Shown here in pieces: positions 11,926 to 22,980 of a stretch of DNA of 64,000 bases; positions within the stretch are counted from its first letter, which is position 1, and the number at the start of each line of letters is the position of its first letter. The notes beneath the pieces are model-generated. The model was not told where the DNA came from. It did not search any database and saw only the letters and a program-made list of their open reading frames with translations. The stretch is from NCBI GenBank assembly GCA_963930775.1, contig OZ005701.1:2294001-2358000 (forward strand), written 5' to 3'. The stretch is from Cliona cf. orientalis. Taxonomy: Eukaryota; Porifera; Demospongiae; Clionaida; Clionaidae. Made by a program: the position numbers and the translations under genes.

Positions 11926-11990
11926 TTATTATAGTAATTAAACCCATACACATGTGCATCCCCCTTTTAAAAAGTCTGGCTACGGGCCTG
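11926..11990 (-). mobile_element. Truncated MITE with CAGGCCCGTAGC end
   Basis: About 60 bp matching, in inverted orientation, the left end of the complete element at 12735-12921. The end TACGGGCCTG is at 11990; the distal part is missing. Confidence 0.65.
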
Positions 11991-12350
11991 ATTATGTTAT
12001 AAATGTGTAGGATGTGAAAAGTACAAGCATTGCTTGCAATTAATATTGGCCATGGTGCACCGAGACGTTTGCATTTACTGATCGTTTCTCAATCACCAGG
12101 AACACATCTTTAACTTGACCATCAGCTACACGCACTATTAAGTAAGGCTGGGATGTCTGCACTTTCCCCGCCTCACCTCACTACATATGCTGTGTCCTGC
12201 ATGTATGTACATAATACGAGATAATTATGATTTGAAGAAAACAGTTTTAGTTGAATGCATGTACAGCATTTGGAAACTATTGTCAGTTTTAGAGTCACTA
12301 GTGCACAATCTTATGCATATTATAATAATATGCATGTATAAAATTAATAT

Positions 12351-12434
12351 ATAAGTCTTCCAGGCCGACCAAAATGCATCCACAATTTTATCACCGGACA
12401 GCATGGATGCAATTTGGTTGGCCTGTAAGACTTA
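12351..12434. repeat. 84-bp near-perfect hairpin
   Basis: Arms of about 32 bases (ATAAGTCTTCCAGGCC... and ...GGCCTGTAAGACTTAT) differ at only about four positions and enclose a ~19-base loop. The size resembles a microRNA precursor or a minimal foldback element. Confidence 0.7.
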
Positions 12435-12734
12435 TTTCGTGCAAGTAATTGAAATATGCATACCCAATGCTAACGTTAACTTAAAGGTGAAGAAGAATGT
12501 TGCTTCCTTGGATGATGATAAAGAGATTGCCATCACCATAGTTATTAAGGATACCATGGATGCAGCCGGATGGGTGTACAGTGGACTCTCTATTAACGGA
12601 TCTCTACCCAATAACGGACACTGCTATATATGTACCAACCGATATCTCCATATTATGTTTAATACAGTAGCAGCACCTGAATAGTGGACAACCTCTGAAT
12701 TCTGGATAACGGACACAGCAGCTTGCACGAAGTA

Positions 12735-12921
12735 CAGGCCCGTAGCCAGACTTTTTAAAAGGGGGGTGCACATGTGTATGGGTTTAATTACTATGTACTC
12801 GCAACAAGGGTTGGAATATTTCTTGCTGTTGTACTATACAATTTCAATGTACTACTGTAAAAAAGGGGGTGCACTTGCACGTGCACCCCCCTGCACCCCC
12901 CCCCCCCTACCTACAGGCCTG
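12735..12921 (+). mobile_element. Small hAT-like MITE with CAGGCCYGTAG ends
   Basis: Starts CAGGCCCGTAGCC and ends CTACAGGCCTG, with an internal palindrome GGGGGTGCACTTGCACGTGC. A truncated inverted copy lies at 11926-11990. Confidence 0.65.
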
Positions 12922-13935
12922 GACTAGCAAAATATTCAATAGACAAGATTGTCCATTTGTAGATCTGTGACTATGCATGGTTACTTGATTCTTGTACTCT
13001 CGGACCCAGTGGCGTATCTAAGGCAGGGCATAGGCCCTACTAATTGTGCCTGATGCCCACCCTGGTGCAGTTTAAATAACTGCGCATGCGCGCTGTATAC
13101 ACATTGGTTAGCCAGACAGCTGATGTCAGCAAACGTAGCTCAAGTTACCCCTTGAGCTTGACCACAGTGAGGGTTATTAACTGTATCACATGGCTACATA
13201 ATAGTATCAACCCATATCTCAGCTTTGTGCAATCAAGTAGCTATATATTTCTTTGATGCAAGTAGCTTAAACGAATGATAATACTGTGACCAGCTAACTA
13301 GCCTAGCTTCGGCTTCAAGTCAAAATGCCATATGGAAAGATCAGTTGATAGCCAATAGCTTCCTGCTCAATGCCAATTAGCACATCTCCTTTCTGCATGC
13401 ATTAGTAGTGTAACTGAGAAACAAAATTAGCTATGTCTGCTTAGTGGGTCACATGCTATCATAATTTCCCTTGTAGTGTCGTTTATTAAGTCCCATACAT
13501 AAACTATAGCAGGTAGGATATATAGATATAATTCCAAAGTAAATTTCCTATCCAAAATTTTCACTTCACTCCATACAAAAAGTCTGCCATTGGTTTTCTG
13601 TGGTAATTATAATTCGTTGTGGCAGATAAATGACGCTAATTTCCTACGCAAAGGTGGTGTAAGTAAGTTATAAGTGTACTGAAATGTTTCTTGTGTGGCT
13701 CAAATGTATATCTTGTTTTCTTGATATAATGTACACAGCATAGAGATGGGAATGAATTGCACACCATAATATTTGGTAAAAAAAATTCATGAAAGATGAA
13801 ATAACAAATTAGCTATATAAAAATTAATTATCAGCAATAATTACTTTTATGTCAGTGAAGTACCAAACTAATGTATAAAGTTTTAGTAAGTGGCAGTGTT
13901 GATGCAATGTTTTGTAAAACCTCATACCTGAGAAT
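12922..13935. other. Intergenic, 3' of the 1441-aa gene
   Basis: AT-rich, with CCCAGTGGCGTATCTAAGGC near 13007 resembling a hAT end without an identified partner. No gene seen. Confidence 0.35.
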
Positions 13936-16900
13936 TTATGGGCATTCTGACTTCACCTGTAACTTTGCTGAATCCTCAGGTGTATACAGTTCCAACTGAA
14001 GCTCTCTATCATACTCATTTCGTTGAAATCTTTTCTTAATGCTATATCTTAGTTTGTTTACATACTTGATAGCATGTATATTATTCACACTGTGGTACAG
14101 CAATACAGACAGGAATGTTGCAAAGGCTATGCTTGCAGAGGCATATGCCACAACCCTTTGATGTGCTATGTCTCCAAGTGTATGAAAGCATGCAAGACTG
14201 TATAAAAGAAGATTAAACAGAGAGCTTACTTCAAGGAGGTCTATAGGCCATTTCTTGTAGATTCTGTCTTGTACTAAGATCTTCAACAGAAGAAGGCATG
14301 ATACTATAATACTGACTGATAGGAGGCTATCACGTGGATTATGATGTACATTCATTGCTGATGTCAGGTAGAGGATTATGCGTACCAGGAGCAAAAGACC
14401 TGTCCAATAGCGATTCTTAGTCACATATGGAGCATTGTAGGCATCCATGAATGAATTTAACCTTGTATTGCTGATCCAACTGAATAATTTCTTATTTGGT
14501 GCACGGAGAAGCCACTGCCAGCAAGTGAGAAGAACTGTGTATACAATTCCTAGAATAACTATCAATATGGCTACTAGGAAAAGAGGAACATGTTTGCCAC
14601 TTAAGTACTTTACACTAGCATCCGGCAGCCAGACTACTTCTCTTGAGCCATCTGGATACTTAAGAACTGCAAATGAAATCACATCAATTGTTATTTGAAG
14701 CAGTTTTGCGTATGAAAGCAAGATTAGGGTTGCCAAAGTTGCTACTGGATTTCCTCTGCCTATGAATCGAGTAAATCTAGGAGAGTGTTCACTGATAAAA
14801 ATCACCAACACCACTAGTGCAATAACATAGATAGGAAACAACATTTGCAGCCATGTTTTTATATAGGCATCAATTCCTTTGATAAAGCAAACATCAAATC
14901 CTATGTTTAGGTTAAGCCAAGCCAAAAACACAGTTGCAAAGTTTGCCTCATTAAATGGCAGGAATGTGCTACTGTTGGCGACTACAATATTAGCATAAAA
15001 GATCGTTCCATTCAATGTTCCTACAGCAACTGTCAAGTTCAGAATCAACAGTAAACCGACTAGAATAAGGCCAGAAACGAGTGTTCCTATAGTGATTACA
15101 ATTAGCAGTCTGATCCAGTCTTTTGTGCACCTTATACACCGAGAACTGCTTACAGACAGATAGTAACCTGGCTGGCATCTACCACAAAGCACTCCTGAAC
15201 GATGGAATGCACACTGAGCATCAGCACCATCGGAAGTGTTCAAGTTAATGCTAACAGCAGCAGATGGTACAAGACAGTAATCGTAAGGACAATTTGGGTG
15301 AATGAGATAGCCAGAAGAGTTTGGTCCAATAGTGATATAATCCATCCAAATAGTACTTTTTTTCAAGAGAGATGAGGTAGTATAGTTACAGCCACTGATA
15401 TAAGGATTGAGTTTTGGATCACAATCACACTCACATCTATTTTTATCCTTTTGTGATGGCTGAAATCCAATTGGACAGGTGCATGCTAAGAATTTTATTT
15501 CCACACTTCGTTGAGAGATTCCAGTATTATTGCATGGGCCTTCGGCATAGAAAAAAAGTTGTTCAGAATCACTGGGTGAGAAAATATTGTACATTAAGCT
15601 AGTACATTGTTTATATGCCATCTGCGATTGCTGCCCTTCCTTCAATCCTGCTGCTTGCGTAGATGGGGAACTATGTATCAAGGCAGTGATGGTATGATTA
15701 ACCTGATCTACTGCCAGCAAACGAACTGAGAATCTGTGTCCTTTTTGAATGTGAATAACTGGCCATTGGTAATCACAGTCTGGAGTTTCTGAATCATCTC
15801 TACAGAAACATACACGGACTGGGTCTGATGAAATCATGGAGAGGTTTTCACTATCGGTCACATTTTGAAAGTATAGCACCCCACTTACTGGTACAAATAA
15901 GGCACTTAAGTTGTAATAAAAGTATATGTCAGAGAGTGCACTTACTGAACATCTATCCAATAGCCCACCATACAAAGTTGATCCAGCCCTAAATGCATAA
16001 TTATCATAAAAGTGGAGATAACTTCTGTATAAGTAGTACATTTTATCTCCATGGTCATTTAACACTTGTATGAAGCACTCTGTTGATGTCGACAATACAG
16101 AATCAAATGTATTGGCACATATACTGGAGTAAGTATGATCCTCTATGTATATTGCACCACCATATTCTGCAGCGTTGTGTTCAAATGTTATTCTGTACGT
16201 ATAGCCATAGAGTTTTGAATTTGCTTCAAGTGCTAGTGCACCACCCAGTGTTGCCTCATTGTTACATAGTGTCATTACGGTTATTACTTCATACGGTTCA
16301 GGTTCTTGTGCTCCTGAAATAGTCCAAACACCCTTCTCATTACGGTTAGCAACCACCGAAGAGCCTATAGCATGAATTGCTCCACCTTTATCTTTTGCCC
16401 TGTTACCAGAAAAGTTGCAGTAGTACACACAGTTTAGTACACTTTGGAAGAGGTACACTCCTCCACCTGTTTCAGCAGCTGTGTTGTTTTCTATTATAGT
16501 TTTATTGAAAATATGTATTGTGCTGCCTGATAGTGCCCTTATGGCCCCACCAGCAGATATGGCATGGTTTCTAACAAAGCTTGTTTGACCAATAAAATGG
16601 ACTGTACTGGAAAGACTTGTAATTGCTCCTCCTTCTAGAAAAGTCGACAAAGAATCATTTCGTTTAGTTTGAAAGCAGTCAACAAATCTGATGATGCCAA
16701 AAAATATCACTTTACTATTCATTATGATCATTGATCCAGCATTTCCAGAGTATGTCAGCTTGTCAGTGAAATTACATTGAGATCTAATGAGATACACGAC
16801 ACCTAGAGTACCACTGTTTTTTGAAATCACCAAATGACCAAAACTTTTAATACTACTTTCTTGGGCACTTATGACTGCTTTTAAGTTAGCAATGTTACTA

Positions 16901-18261
16901 GTGATAACCACATTCTCAATGACAATAGTGCAATCTTCCAAGCTAAACACTTCTGAATTTGCCATGTTATTGTGGATGGTTGTATTCGTAATATTGATAA
17001 AAATATCGCCAGCTTGTATTACTCCTCCAATTCTGGCAGAGTTGTGTTCAATACTGCTCTCCACTATTATCAGCACAACATCATTGTGAGATGAGATCAC
17101 TCCACCCACCCACGCATTATTGTAGTTGATAGTGCAGCAAACTAAAGTTAAATTGGTTAGTGGGAATATGTAGCCAAGTCCACCCCAATTCACAGCTGAG
17201 TTATTCATAAATGTACTTTTAGTAAATTTTATGTTACTTTTTCGTGCATCTACTACAGCTCCGTTGTAGCCTTGGTTAGACGCATAGTAACTACTGTGGT
17301 CGCTTAAATTACTCCTTTCTAGGTAGAATACAGTTCCTAGTGAGTGACCAATAAAGCAGTTATTAAAGTTTGCAGGAGTGCGAATAAAGACAATAGCACT
17401 TCCACCACCCCTACTGGATGGTGACGAGTTGTTTGAGAAGTTGGAATATTTGACTTTAACTACTGAATCCACAGCTACCATAATGCTTCCACTTACTCTT
17501 GTGATATGCATATTCCTGGGAAGAGTGTTTGCACTGTTGTAGCTAAACGATGTCTTGTTGATAGTGATATTACTCTCGTTAGCAAATATTGCTCCACCAA
17601 TTTCGGCATGATTCCTTTCAAATATACTGTCCAAGATGGACATCTGACATCGGAAAATACATATTGCTCCCCCTACTCTTCTATAACGTGTTGCTTCCCA
17701 TACCATAACTAAATCATCACTAAGGGGACCTTGATCACTTCCAGTATTTTGCAAGAATGTAGTGTTAGTGATGACTACTTTGGAGTTCCACGCTTCAAGA
17801 GCTACACCACTATCACGATCACCATGAAATATACAATGTCTCAGTACTAACAGGTCCACATTCTTTACATAATTATCTCCACATCTCCAAAACATGACTC
17901 TTTCAATTGTGACCACACTAACATTGATAAAAATTAGGTATCCAAATGGTCCACAAATAATCAAAGTTGACTCCGTAGCTATAGCTGAATAAATTGCACA
18001 ATCTTTTGTATTTAAAACGATCAGTTCTGAGTTTAGCGTATGGTTCCCATGTAGTAGCCTTAAAGTCATATTTTCATGTAAGTAAGTGCCACCATTAATA
18101 ATTAGTTCATTCAAAGTTAAGCATGATTCAAATGGACAAGGATCGCTTGTAGAGGGTGTAATGTGGTAGTCTCTACTTTGACTGAAATTTGAGCCTAACA
18201 TGAAGATGCATGCTCCAATTGTGGCCATGATACTGCATGAGAATGCACTATAATGTGCCAT
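13936..18261 (-). CDS. Large beta-helix/Cys-rich/multi-TM surface protein
   Basis: An intact intronless 1441-residue ORF. Residues ~1-30 form a signal-like hydrophobic stretch. Residues ~190-720 hold degenerate GGAI-type repeats (GGAIFANESN, GGAIRALSG, GGGVYLFQS, GGAIYIED) with N-x-S/T sites, as in right-handed parallel beta-helix (pectin-lyase-like or POMP-like) folds. Residues ~815-1035 are Cys-rich (VRVCFCRDD, ACTCPIGF, SGVLCGRCQPGYY). Residues ~1050-1390 carry eight or nine hydrophobic helices, followed by a ~45-residue charged tail. It is probably a plasma-membrane protein with a very large ectodomain, receptor- or adhesion-like by architecture; this role is inference. A truncated paralogue lies at 2-2456. 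The start ATG precedes the signal-like segment. Confidence 0.85.
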   Translation of the reverse strand: MAHYSAFSCSIMATIGACIFMLGSNFSQSRDYHITPSTSDPCPFESCLTLNELIINGGTYLHENMTLRLLHGNHTLNSELIVLNTKDCAIYSAIATESTLIICGPFGYLIFINVSVVTIERVMFWRCGDNYVKNVDLLVLRHCIFHGDRDSGVALEAWNSKVVITNTTFLQNTGSDQGPLSDDLVMVWEATRYRRVGGAICIFRCQMSILDSIFERNHAEIGGAIFANESNITINKTSFSYNSANTLPRNMHITRVSGSIMVAVDSVVKVKYSNFSNNSSPSSRGGGSAIVFIRTPANFNNCFIGHSLGTVFYLERSNLSDHSSYYASNQGYNGAVVDARKSNIKFTKSTFMNNSAVNWGGLGYIFPLTNLTLVCCTINYNNAWVGGVISSHNDVVLIIVESSIEHNSARIGGVIQAGDIFINITNTTIHNNMANSEVFSLEDCTIVIENVVITSNIANLKAVISAQESSIKSFGHLVISKNSGTLGVVYLIRSQCNFTDKLTYSGNAGSMIIMNSKVIFFGIIRFVDCFQTKRNDSLSTFLEGGAITSLSSTVHFIGQTSFVRNHAISAGGAIRALSGSTIHIFNKTIIENNTAAETGGGVYLFQSVLNCVYYCNFSGNRAKDKGGAIHAIGSSVVANRNEKGVWTISGAQEPEPYEVITVMTLCNNEATLGGALALEANSKLYGYTYRITFEHNAAEYGGAIYIEDHTYSSICANTFDSVLSTSTECFIQVLNDHGDKMYYLYRSYLHFYDNYAFRAGSTLYGGLLDRCSVSALSDIYFYYNLSALFVPVSGVLYFQNVTDSENLSMISSDPVRVCFCRDDSETPDCDYQWPVIHIQKGHRFSVRLLAVDQVNHTITALIHSSPSTQAAGLKEGQQSQMAYKQCTSLMYNIFSPSDSEQLFFYAEGPCNNTGISQRSVEIKFLACTCPIGFQPSQKDKNRCECDCDPKLNPYISGCNYTTSSLLKKSTIWMDYITIGPNSSGYLIHPNCPYDYCLVPSAAVSINLNTSDGADAQCAFHRSGVLCGRCQPGYYLSVSSSRCIRCTKDWIRLLIVITIGTLVSGLILVGLLLILNLTVAVGTLNGTIFYANIVVANSSTFLPFNEANFATVFLAWLNLNIGFDVCFIKGIDAYIKTWLQMLFPIYVIALVVLVIFISEHSPRFTRFIGRGNPVATLATLILLSYAKLLQITIDVISFAVLKYPDGSREVVWLPDASVKYLSGKHVPLFLVAILIVILGIVYTVLLTCWQWLLRAPNKKLFSWISNTRLNSFMDAYNAPYVTKNRYWTGLLLLVRIILYLTSAMNVHHNPRDSLLSVSIIVSCLLLLKILVQDRIYKKWPIDLLEVSSLFNLLLYSLACFHTLGDIAHQRVVAYASASIAFATFLSVLLYHSVNNIHAIKYVNKLRYSIKKRFQRNEYDRELQLELYTPEDSAKLQVKSECP

Positions 18262-19509
18262 GACTGAAGAAATCTGAACATGGGAAAGAAAAAAAAAATT
18301 GGGAAAAACAATGGTTGTACCACTGGCCTTAAGAGACTATATTGTTGTCTTTTGGGAAGAAGAATTGTTTTGTTTATCAACTTGTATCGCAATTATCAAC
18401 GCATGCATGCACCTTTCACATCAACAGCATTATACATTAGTAACTGAATCATGCATGATCATAAAAATCTGCTCTAGATCTAGCTACTGCTTACGATTTC
18501 CAATATGCATTCTAGTGTGCCATGTAACATCCAATAATTTTTAAGTGAGCATCTGTACTAACTGCACTTAGTACTTGGAAAGCTTGCATGATTAATGTAG
18601 CTAGCCACATAAGATTTAATAATGTCACAACTTTTATAGTGCTCTCAACTCATGTATTAATTTAACATTATGAATAATTATTATTATGGTCTTATTGTGT
18701 GCATAAATATTTAAGCAGAATATGCATTGTTGTAGGATCATTGCACAATAATTAAAGGTTTGGCGACACTACTTGCAAGCAAAAATGTCCTGTTAAGTAT
18801 CACCAATTTTTAAATAATTATAGGTTAAACACAGAAGCCAAGGGAACTACAGGACCGACAATACTGAAGACACCAATAATTTTATAATCCTGAAGGCAAT
18901 GCCTGAAGATTTTATAAGTATCTGAAGTATTCTAAAGACTGCAGATCCCATTGGCTCAAGTACATGTCTAACTTACTTAGACTCTAGGTGGCATGGCATT
19001 GCATGCTTAGTAACATGTTAGCTACCAAAGGGAAAGCATCTAAGTTGTAAGTATCTAAGTGACTTAGATGCTTGCTTTCAACCAATCAGATCATAGGATT
19101 TATGATGACTAGAGTCTAATAGTTAATTTTTAATTTATAGCAGCAGTAGATAGAGAATACATGCGGCATAGAGAATATATACCTTTGGTTCGTCTTTTTC
19201 AGTCTTTCAGTACCTTGATTCAGCAGCCAAAAGCACACACTATACAAGCATACCAACTAGAGTATATATATATATGCGCTGCATTTGCCTGTAATATTGA
19301 TCATCGTGCAAACCATGTTTGGAAATTTAATGATACGTAATATGAGAAAGTAACAACAGATTATCTGGGAATTTGAGAATAGTATTATAGGCCAAAAATT
19401 TAATTTTAGTATAATTTACAAAAGTCTAACATCCAACTGGAGTTTACTGGATTGATAGTTCTGCTGTTATATACAGGTACATCTTATAAATTACATGCCT
19501 TGAATCATT
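18262..19509. other. Upstream region of the 1441-aa gene
   Basis: No gene seen. A TATATATATATATGCG stretch occurs near 19265. The promoter of the minus-strand gene should lie near 18262-18500, but no clear motif stands out. Confidence 0.35.
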
Positions 19510-19779
19510 ATGCAAACACTATTTGATATAACCATTTTGTTGTTGTTTACCATCATTCAGGGTGCACACTTGTTAAACCGTTGTACCAAAAAGCCTACTA
19601 TAACTTGGCATTTATTACTGTTTCCAAACACTGATGATAACACCTGTAGTACTGATGATATAATCATCTTTATTGTATTGCTTGGCAGCTCTCTTGCCTT
19701 GCTCTTGATCATCATAATATTATTATGGTATTCAATACGAGTTAGATGTTCCATATCTGGCTTAGGCAGTGCAAGCTAA
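19510..19779 (+). CDS. Possible small single-pass membrane protein
   Basis: An 89-codon ORF with an N-terminal hydrophobic leader (ITILLLFTIIQG), a ~25-residue extracellular-looking part with two Cys, a strong membrane helix (IIIFIVLLGSSLALLLIIII) and a short tail. The layout suits a tiny type I membrane protein, but the frame is short and AT-rich DNA favours such hydrophobic ORFs by chance. It lies ~350 bp upstream of a decayed Ig domain and could be part of the same dead gene. Confidence 0.35.
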   Translation: MQTLFDITILLLFTIIQGAHLLNRCTKKPTITWHLLLFPNTDDNTCSTDDIIIFIVLLGSSLALLLIIIILLWYSIRVRCSISGLGSAS

Positions 19780-20126
19780 TTCTTCTAGTATAGATACAAA
19801 GAGTATGCCCATCCCTCATGCATGTAACTGTTAGCTATTACCATTAAATATTATTAATGGGGTAAGTAGATATTGTGGACATTGTACTGTATAAAGTAGG
19901 ATCATGAATAGCTCAGCAGTGCAAGTGCCACATAGCAACAAAGGCAATACAGCACTCAATTAGAACACGTGTATGTATGGAACACGTACGGCAGAAAGTA
20001 TACCAACATTCAGTACACTAGTGTGGGGCTTGCTCTGGATCGCCCTTACTAGTAAATGCACACAATGTCTTTTCAACAACTTTGTAATAGTATACTACAT
20101 TAAATTTCATACTCATAGATTTAATG

Positions 20127-20430
20127 GCATCAGTAATAACCGATGGAAACTCAGTCGCTGGAGAGAACCTAACTTTAACATGCCATACTGAAAAAGGCAG
20201 AAAATGTGACTGGGGAAGTACATCTTCAGTGGATAGGACGTGATGGTGCACAAACAATGAATACTGATGAGCTGGTGGTTGTAGGAGTTTCAACAAATAT
20301 GGAGTAATGATATCTCCAGTCTTCAGTTCACTTCCCTACACACTTCAAATGGAGGACAATATACATGTCAATGTGACCTCATATCTAACAGTGAGACACT
20401 CAGTGTCAGTGACATCTGATAGCTATCATT
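20127..20430 (+). pseudogene. Decayed Ig-like domain exon
   Basis: Three plus-strand frames concatenate into one Ig fold: VAGENLTLTCHTE (B strand Cys), then EVHLQWIGRDGAQTM (C strand Trp) after a shift near the AAAAA at 20191, then LQFTSLHTSNGGQYTCQC (the DxGxYxC-type F strand) after another shift near 20290. An acceptor-like TTTTATTTGCAG follows near 20500. Two shifts within 300 bp imply a pseudogene or sequence errors. It was probably an exon of an adhesion or receptor protein. Confidence 0.6.
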
Positions 20431-21475
20431 GTTCAAGGTGTGTCGCAGACTCGAATGTTTATGCTGTTCAATTGACTCAATACTGTTTTATTTGCAGTTA
20501 CCGCTGAAATTAATAGACACCATATAGGCCGTCTCCGTACGGGAATTAGCTAGTGTGTGTTTGATATGTACGTTTCAACTGGACAATGGAATAGACACTG
20601 AGATGAAAGTGGATGGTATTTATAAATAAAGACTCTGAATTTCAGCATAATATTATGACGACATAGCTATAAGTTACATCATAACTACCTAGAAAAGTAA
20701 ATTGCTACTGGGGATGTAAATTCTATGACATCATCTCTGTCTCTCCAGTGAGCTCACTGCATTCATATGGCATCTTCCAAAATAGTAGTTCAACAAATAT
20801 CGGTGAATGTTTTTTTGCCATGTCAAAGAAGCCTCTGACTATATGACGAGAGAACCTCTGCAGCTCCTGCATGGCAGCATTTCATTTTGATGCTTAAAAT
20901 ATCTCCATCACTATTCTGGGCAATTTAAGCCTGAGCAAGTCCTGAATACACGAGAAACCAGAAACAATGATACTATTTATGTGTGACCTTGCATAGCGAC
21001 GACTCAATGCGCATGCTCAGATACTGTGACTGGTAAAGGTCATCATCACACCATCAGTCTATTGAAAGTCGGGATCATGGCAGTGCAGTGTGGCTCGAGC
21101 TCAAGGACGATAAAATTAAAAGCAATATGCATCAATGGAGAGGGTAATGTTTGACAAGAGTTATACTTATTCATCTCAAATTGGAGCCATGGCAGTGCCA
21201 GTCACTCATAGTTGGCATAACTTTATTGTATACTTTCTAATTTAGACGCCCCTAAAAATAATTACAGATTGCATATAGGTGCCTCCAATTACATGTAGAT
21301 CCGAAAAATTCACGAGCAGGTCTAAGGGCACCTATAAGCTCTGCAATTAGAATGGTTCCAGAGGTTTTGCCAGAGCTCAAGCGCTATCACTAAACAGTAC
21401 TATTTAGTGGCAGTGAATATGACAGTGGCGAAAGTAACAAAAACATGGTTCTAGTTTCGGAAATTTCGCTGAATC
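20431..21475. other. Intergenic
   Basis: No gene seen. AGAAAAGTAAATTGCTACTG near 20692 recurs near 46600, a short dispersed repeat. Confidence 0.35.
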
Positions 21476-21694
21476 ATGCTCGAGTTGCTGGTACCGAAGC
21501 CATCAGAATGGCTGTCTCTGACATGCCATAACCATCACGAGTCCATGTACCTTTACTTTAGCAAGGGGACAAGCCTCTGTGCAGTCACCTTCATGCTCAG
21601 AAGTAGTCTAGATCTACCAGTGATGTTAATTGTGGACCTAAACCTTGCCAGTGTGATCCAGTACTCGCCTTTCCAGTTTCATGCCTTTGCATAG
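21476..21694 (+). repeat. Dispersed repeat, partner at 51199-51380
   Basis: Roughly 200-280 bp similar, in opposite orientation, to 51199-51380. Shared blocks include GTGATGTTAAT(T/C)GTGGACCT and AAGCCTC..TGCAGTCA. Both could be decayed coding sequence of the same unknown gene or a transposon fragment. Confidence 0.45.
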
Positions 21695-22252
21695 GCCATC
21701 TCAGTGCCTGAGTCACAGTAGCCTGACTGGAATACACTATTAAAGTACAGGTGATCAAGTTGACATCATTGGACTACTAACAGTCTATGATGGAAGCTTC
21801 ACCTGACTGATATACGGTGGGGCCCCATGCCTTTATTCTAGCGAAATCTGCACAGATAATTATTTTTCATCAGCACCAGTACCTTGAGTTTGAGTCACAA
21901 GGAGAGTCTAGTGAGTCTACCACCATAGCATGGCAGGTATGCAGCCAGTTACAGCAGTGCCAAGCACACAAATAACCACCATAATTTAGGCACCCTTTGA
22001 TATCTGCGCAAATTTTTTGGTTCCAATATTATTAAGGTACCTTTCCAAACATCAATTATTTTTAGGCGGCACATATTTAATTGGAACGTATTGCCACATG
22101 CAATGTCACAATACCATCCATTGATCTATTGAGGTAGCAATTTAGATGTCAAATTAAGTTATCTCTTACATTTATATGGGCACTTAACTACTACCTACTG
22201 CCTTGGTGTCTTTCTGGAGTGCCCCACAAGCATAGTACACACATACAATATA

Positions 22253-22616
22253 CAGTGCAACCTCGATTATCCGGACCTCGTTTATCCGGAACCTCGATTA
22301 TCCGGACTAGCCCGAGACCTAAAAATACATTACCACGCATGCGCAGAAGGCGTGACCGATGATCTTTTGTGGGTGTGGTTATAGATTGAGCGATGAGCTA
22401 TGGACTCTACAGGCTTGCCTTGGCCAAAATTGACTGACCAAAGTACTTTCCTGAACACTGCTGGCCATGATCATACTGTATAGGTATCGTTTATAGGATA
22501 GGTAGCATAAACCAGGCAAGAAATGTAGGCATTTCAGTTATCCGGACATTTCACTTATCCGGTATGGCAGCGATCGGCTGGTGGACAAAGGGGTCCGGAT
22601 AATCGAGGTTGCACTG
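22253..22616. mobile_element. pogo/Tigger-like MITE
   Basis: Ends CAGTGCAACCTCGATTATCC and complement, flanked by TA on both sides, with internal TTATCCGGA repeats. The TA target and CAGTG ends are typical of pogo-group Tc1/mariner elements. No transposase. Confidence 0.85.
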
Positions 22617-22778
22617 TACATAATAATATTATAAAGCTGCTCCTGTCTCTTGTGTATTTGGGGCTTGCTCAGGCTTGCCCTGAATTACAACACTATGATT
22701 ACAAATAAAAACTCTGGAGTACAACTGATATCATGAGTGAAGACTCACCCCACCTGATGATATCATCTCCCTAGTTAC

Positions 22779-22980
22779 CTTGTATCTGTTAGCTGGGGGT
22801 TCCTGTAGAATGGCCAGTAGTGTTCTAAAGATTGATATGTGGTAGAGGAGTGGCTGCATTTTGAATTGCACTGCTATCCTATAGAGCATCTTGACAACAA
22901 CATGATTCACCCTCTCTGAGTTGTGTCTATAGTCGGCCAATACAATTCAGTAGGCTCGCACAATCTTGCTGTTACAAAAT
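22779..22980 (-). CDS. TIMELESS: TIMELESS exon 12 with an in-frame TGA
   Basis: Acceptor ACATGCAG gives phase 2, continuing YLHR as FCNSKIVRAY, then TGA at 22947-22949, then IVLADYRHNSERVNHVVVKM. The residues on both sides align to the same TIMELESS block without a gap, so the stop replaces one residue. Donor GTAACT at the 3' end. No later exon was found. Confidence 0.8.

Noticed and set aside
12403-12684. 93-codon ORF starting in the hairpin
   Set aside because: It starts inside the right arm of the hairpin and runs into a TACAGTGGACTCTCTATTAACG stretch that looks like a pogo-type end.
22731-22940. Independent 69-codon gene
   Set aside because: This is part of TIMELESS exon 12 plus some intron, read from a TTG; the real exon starts earlier at 22980.
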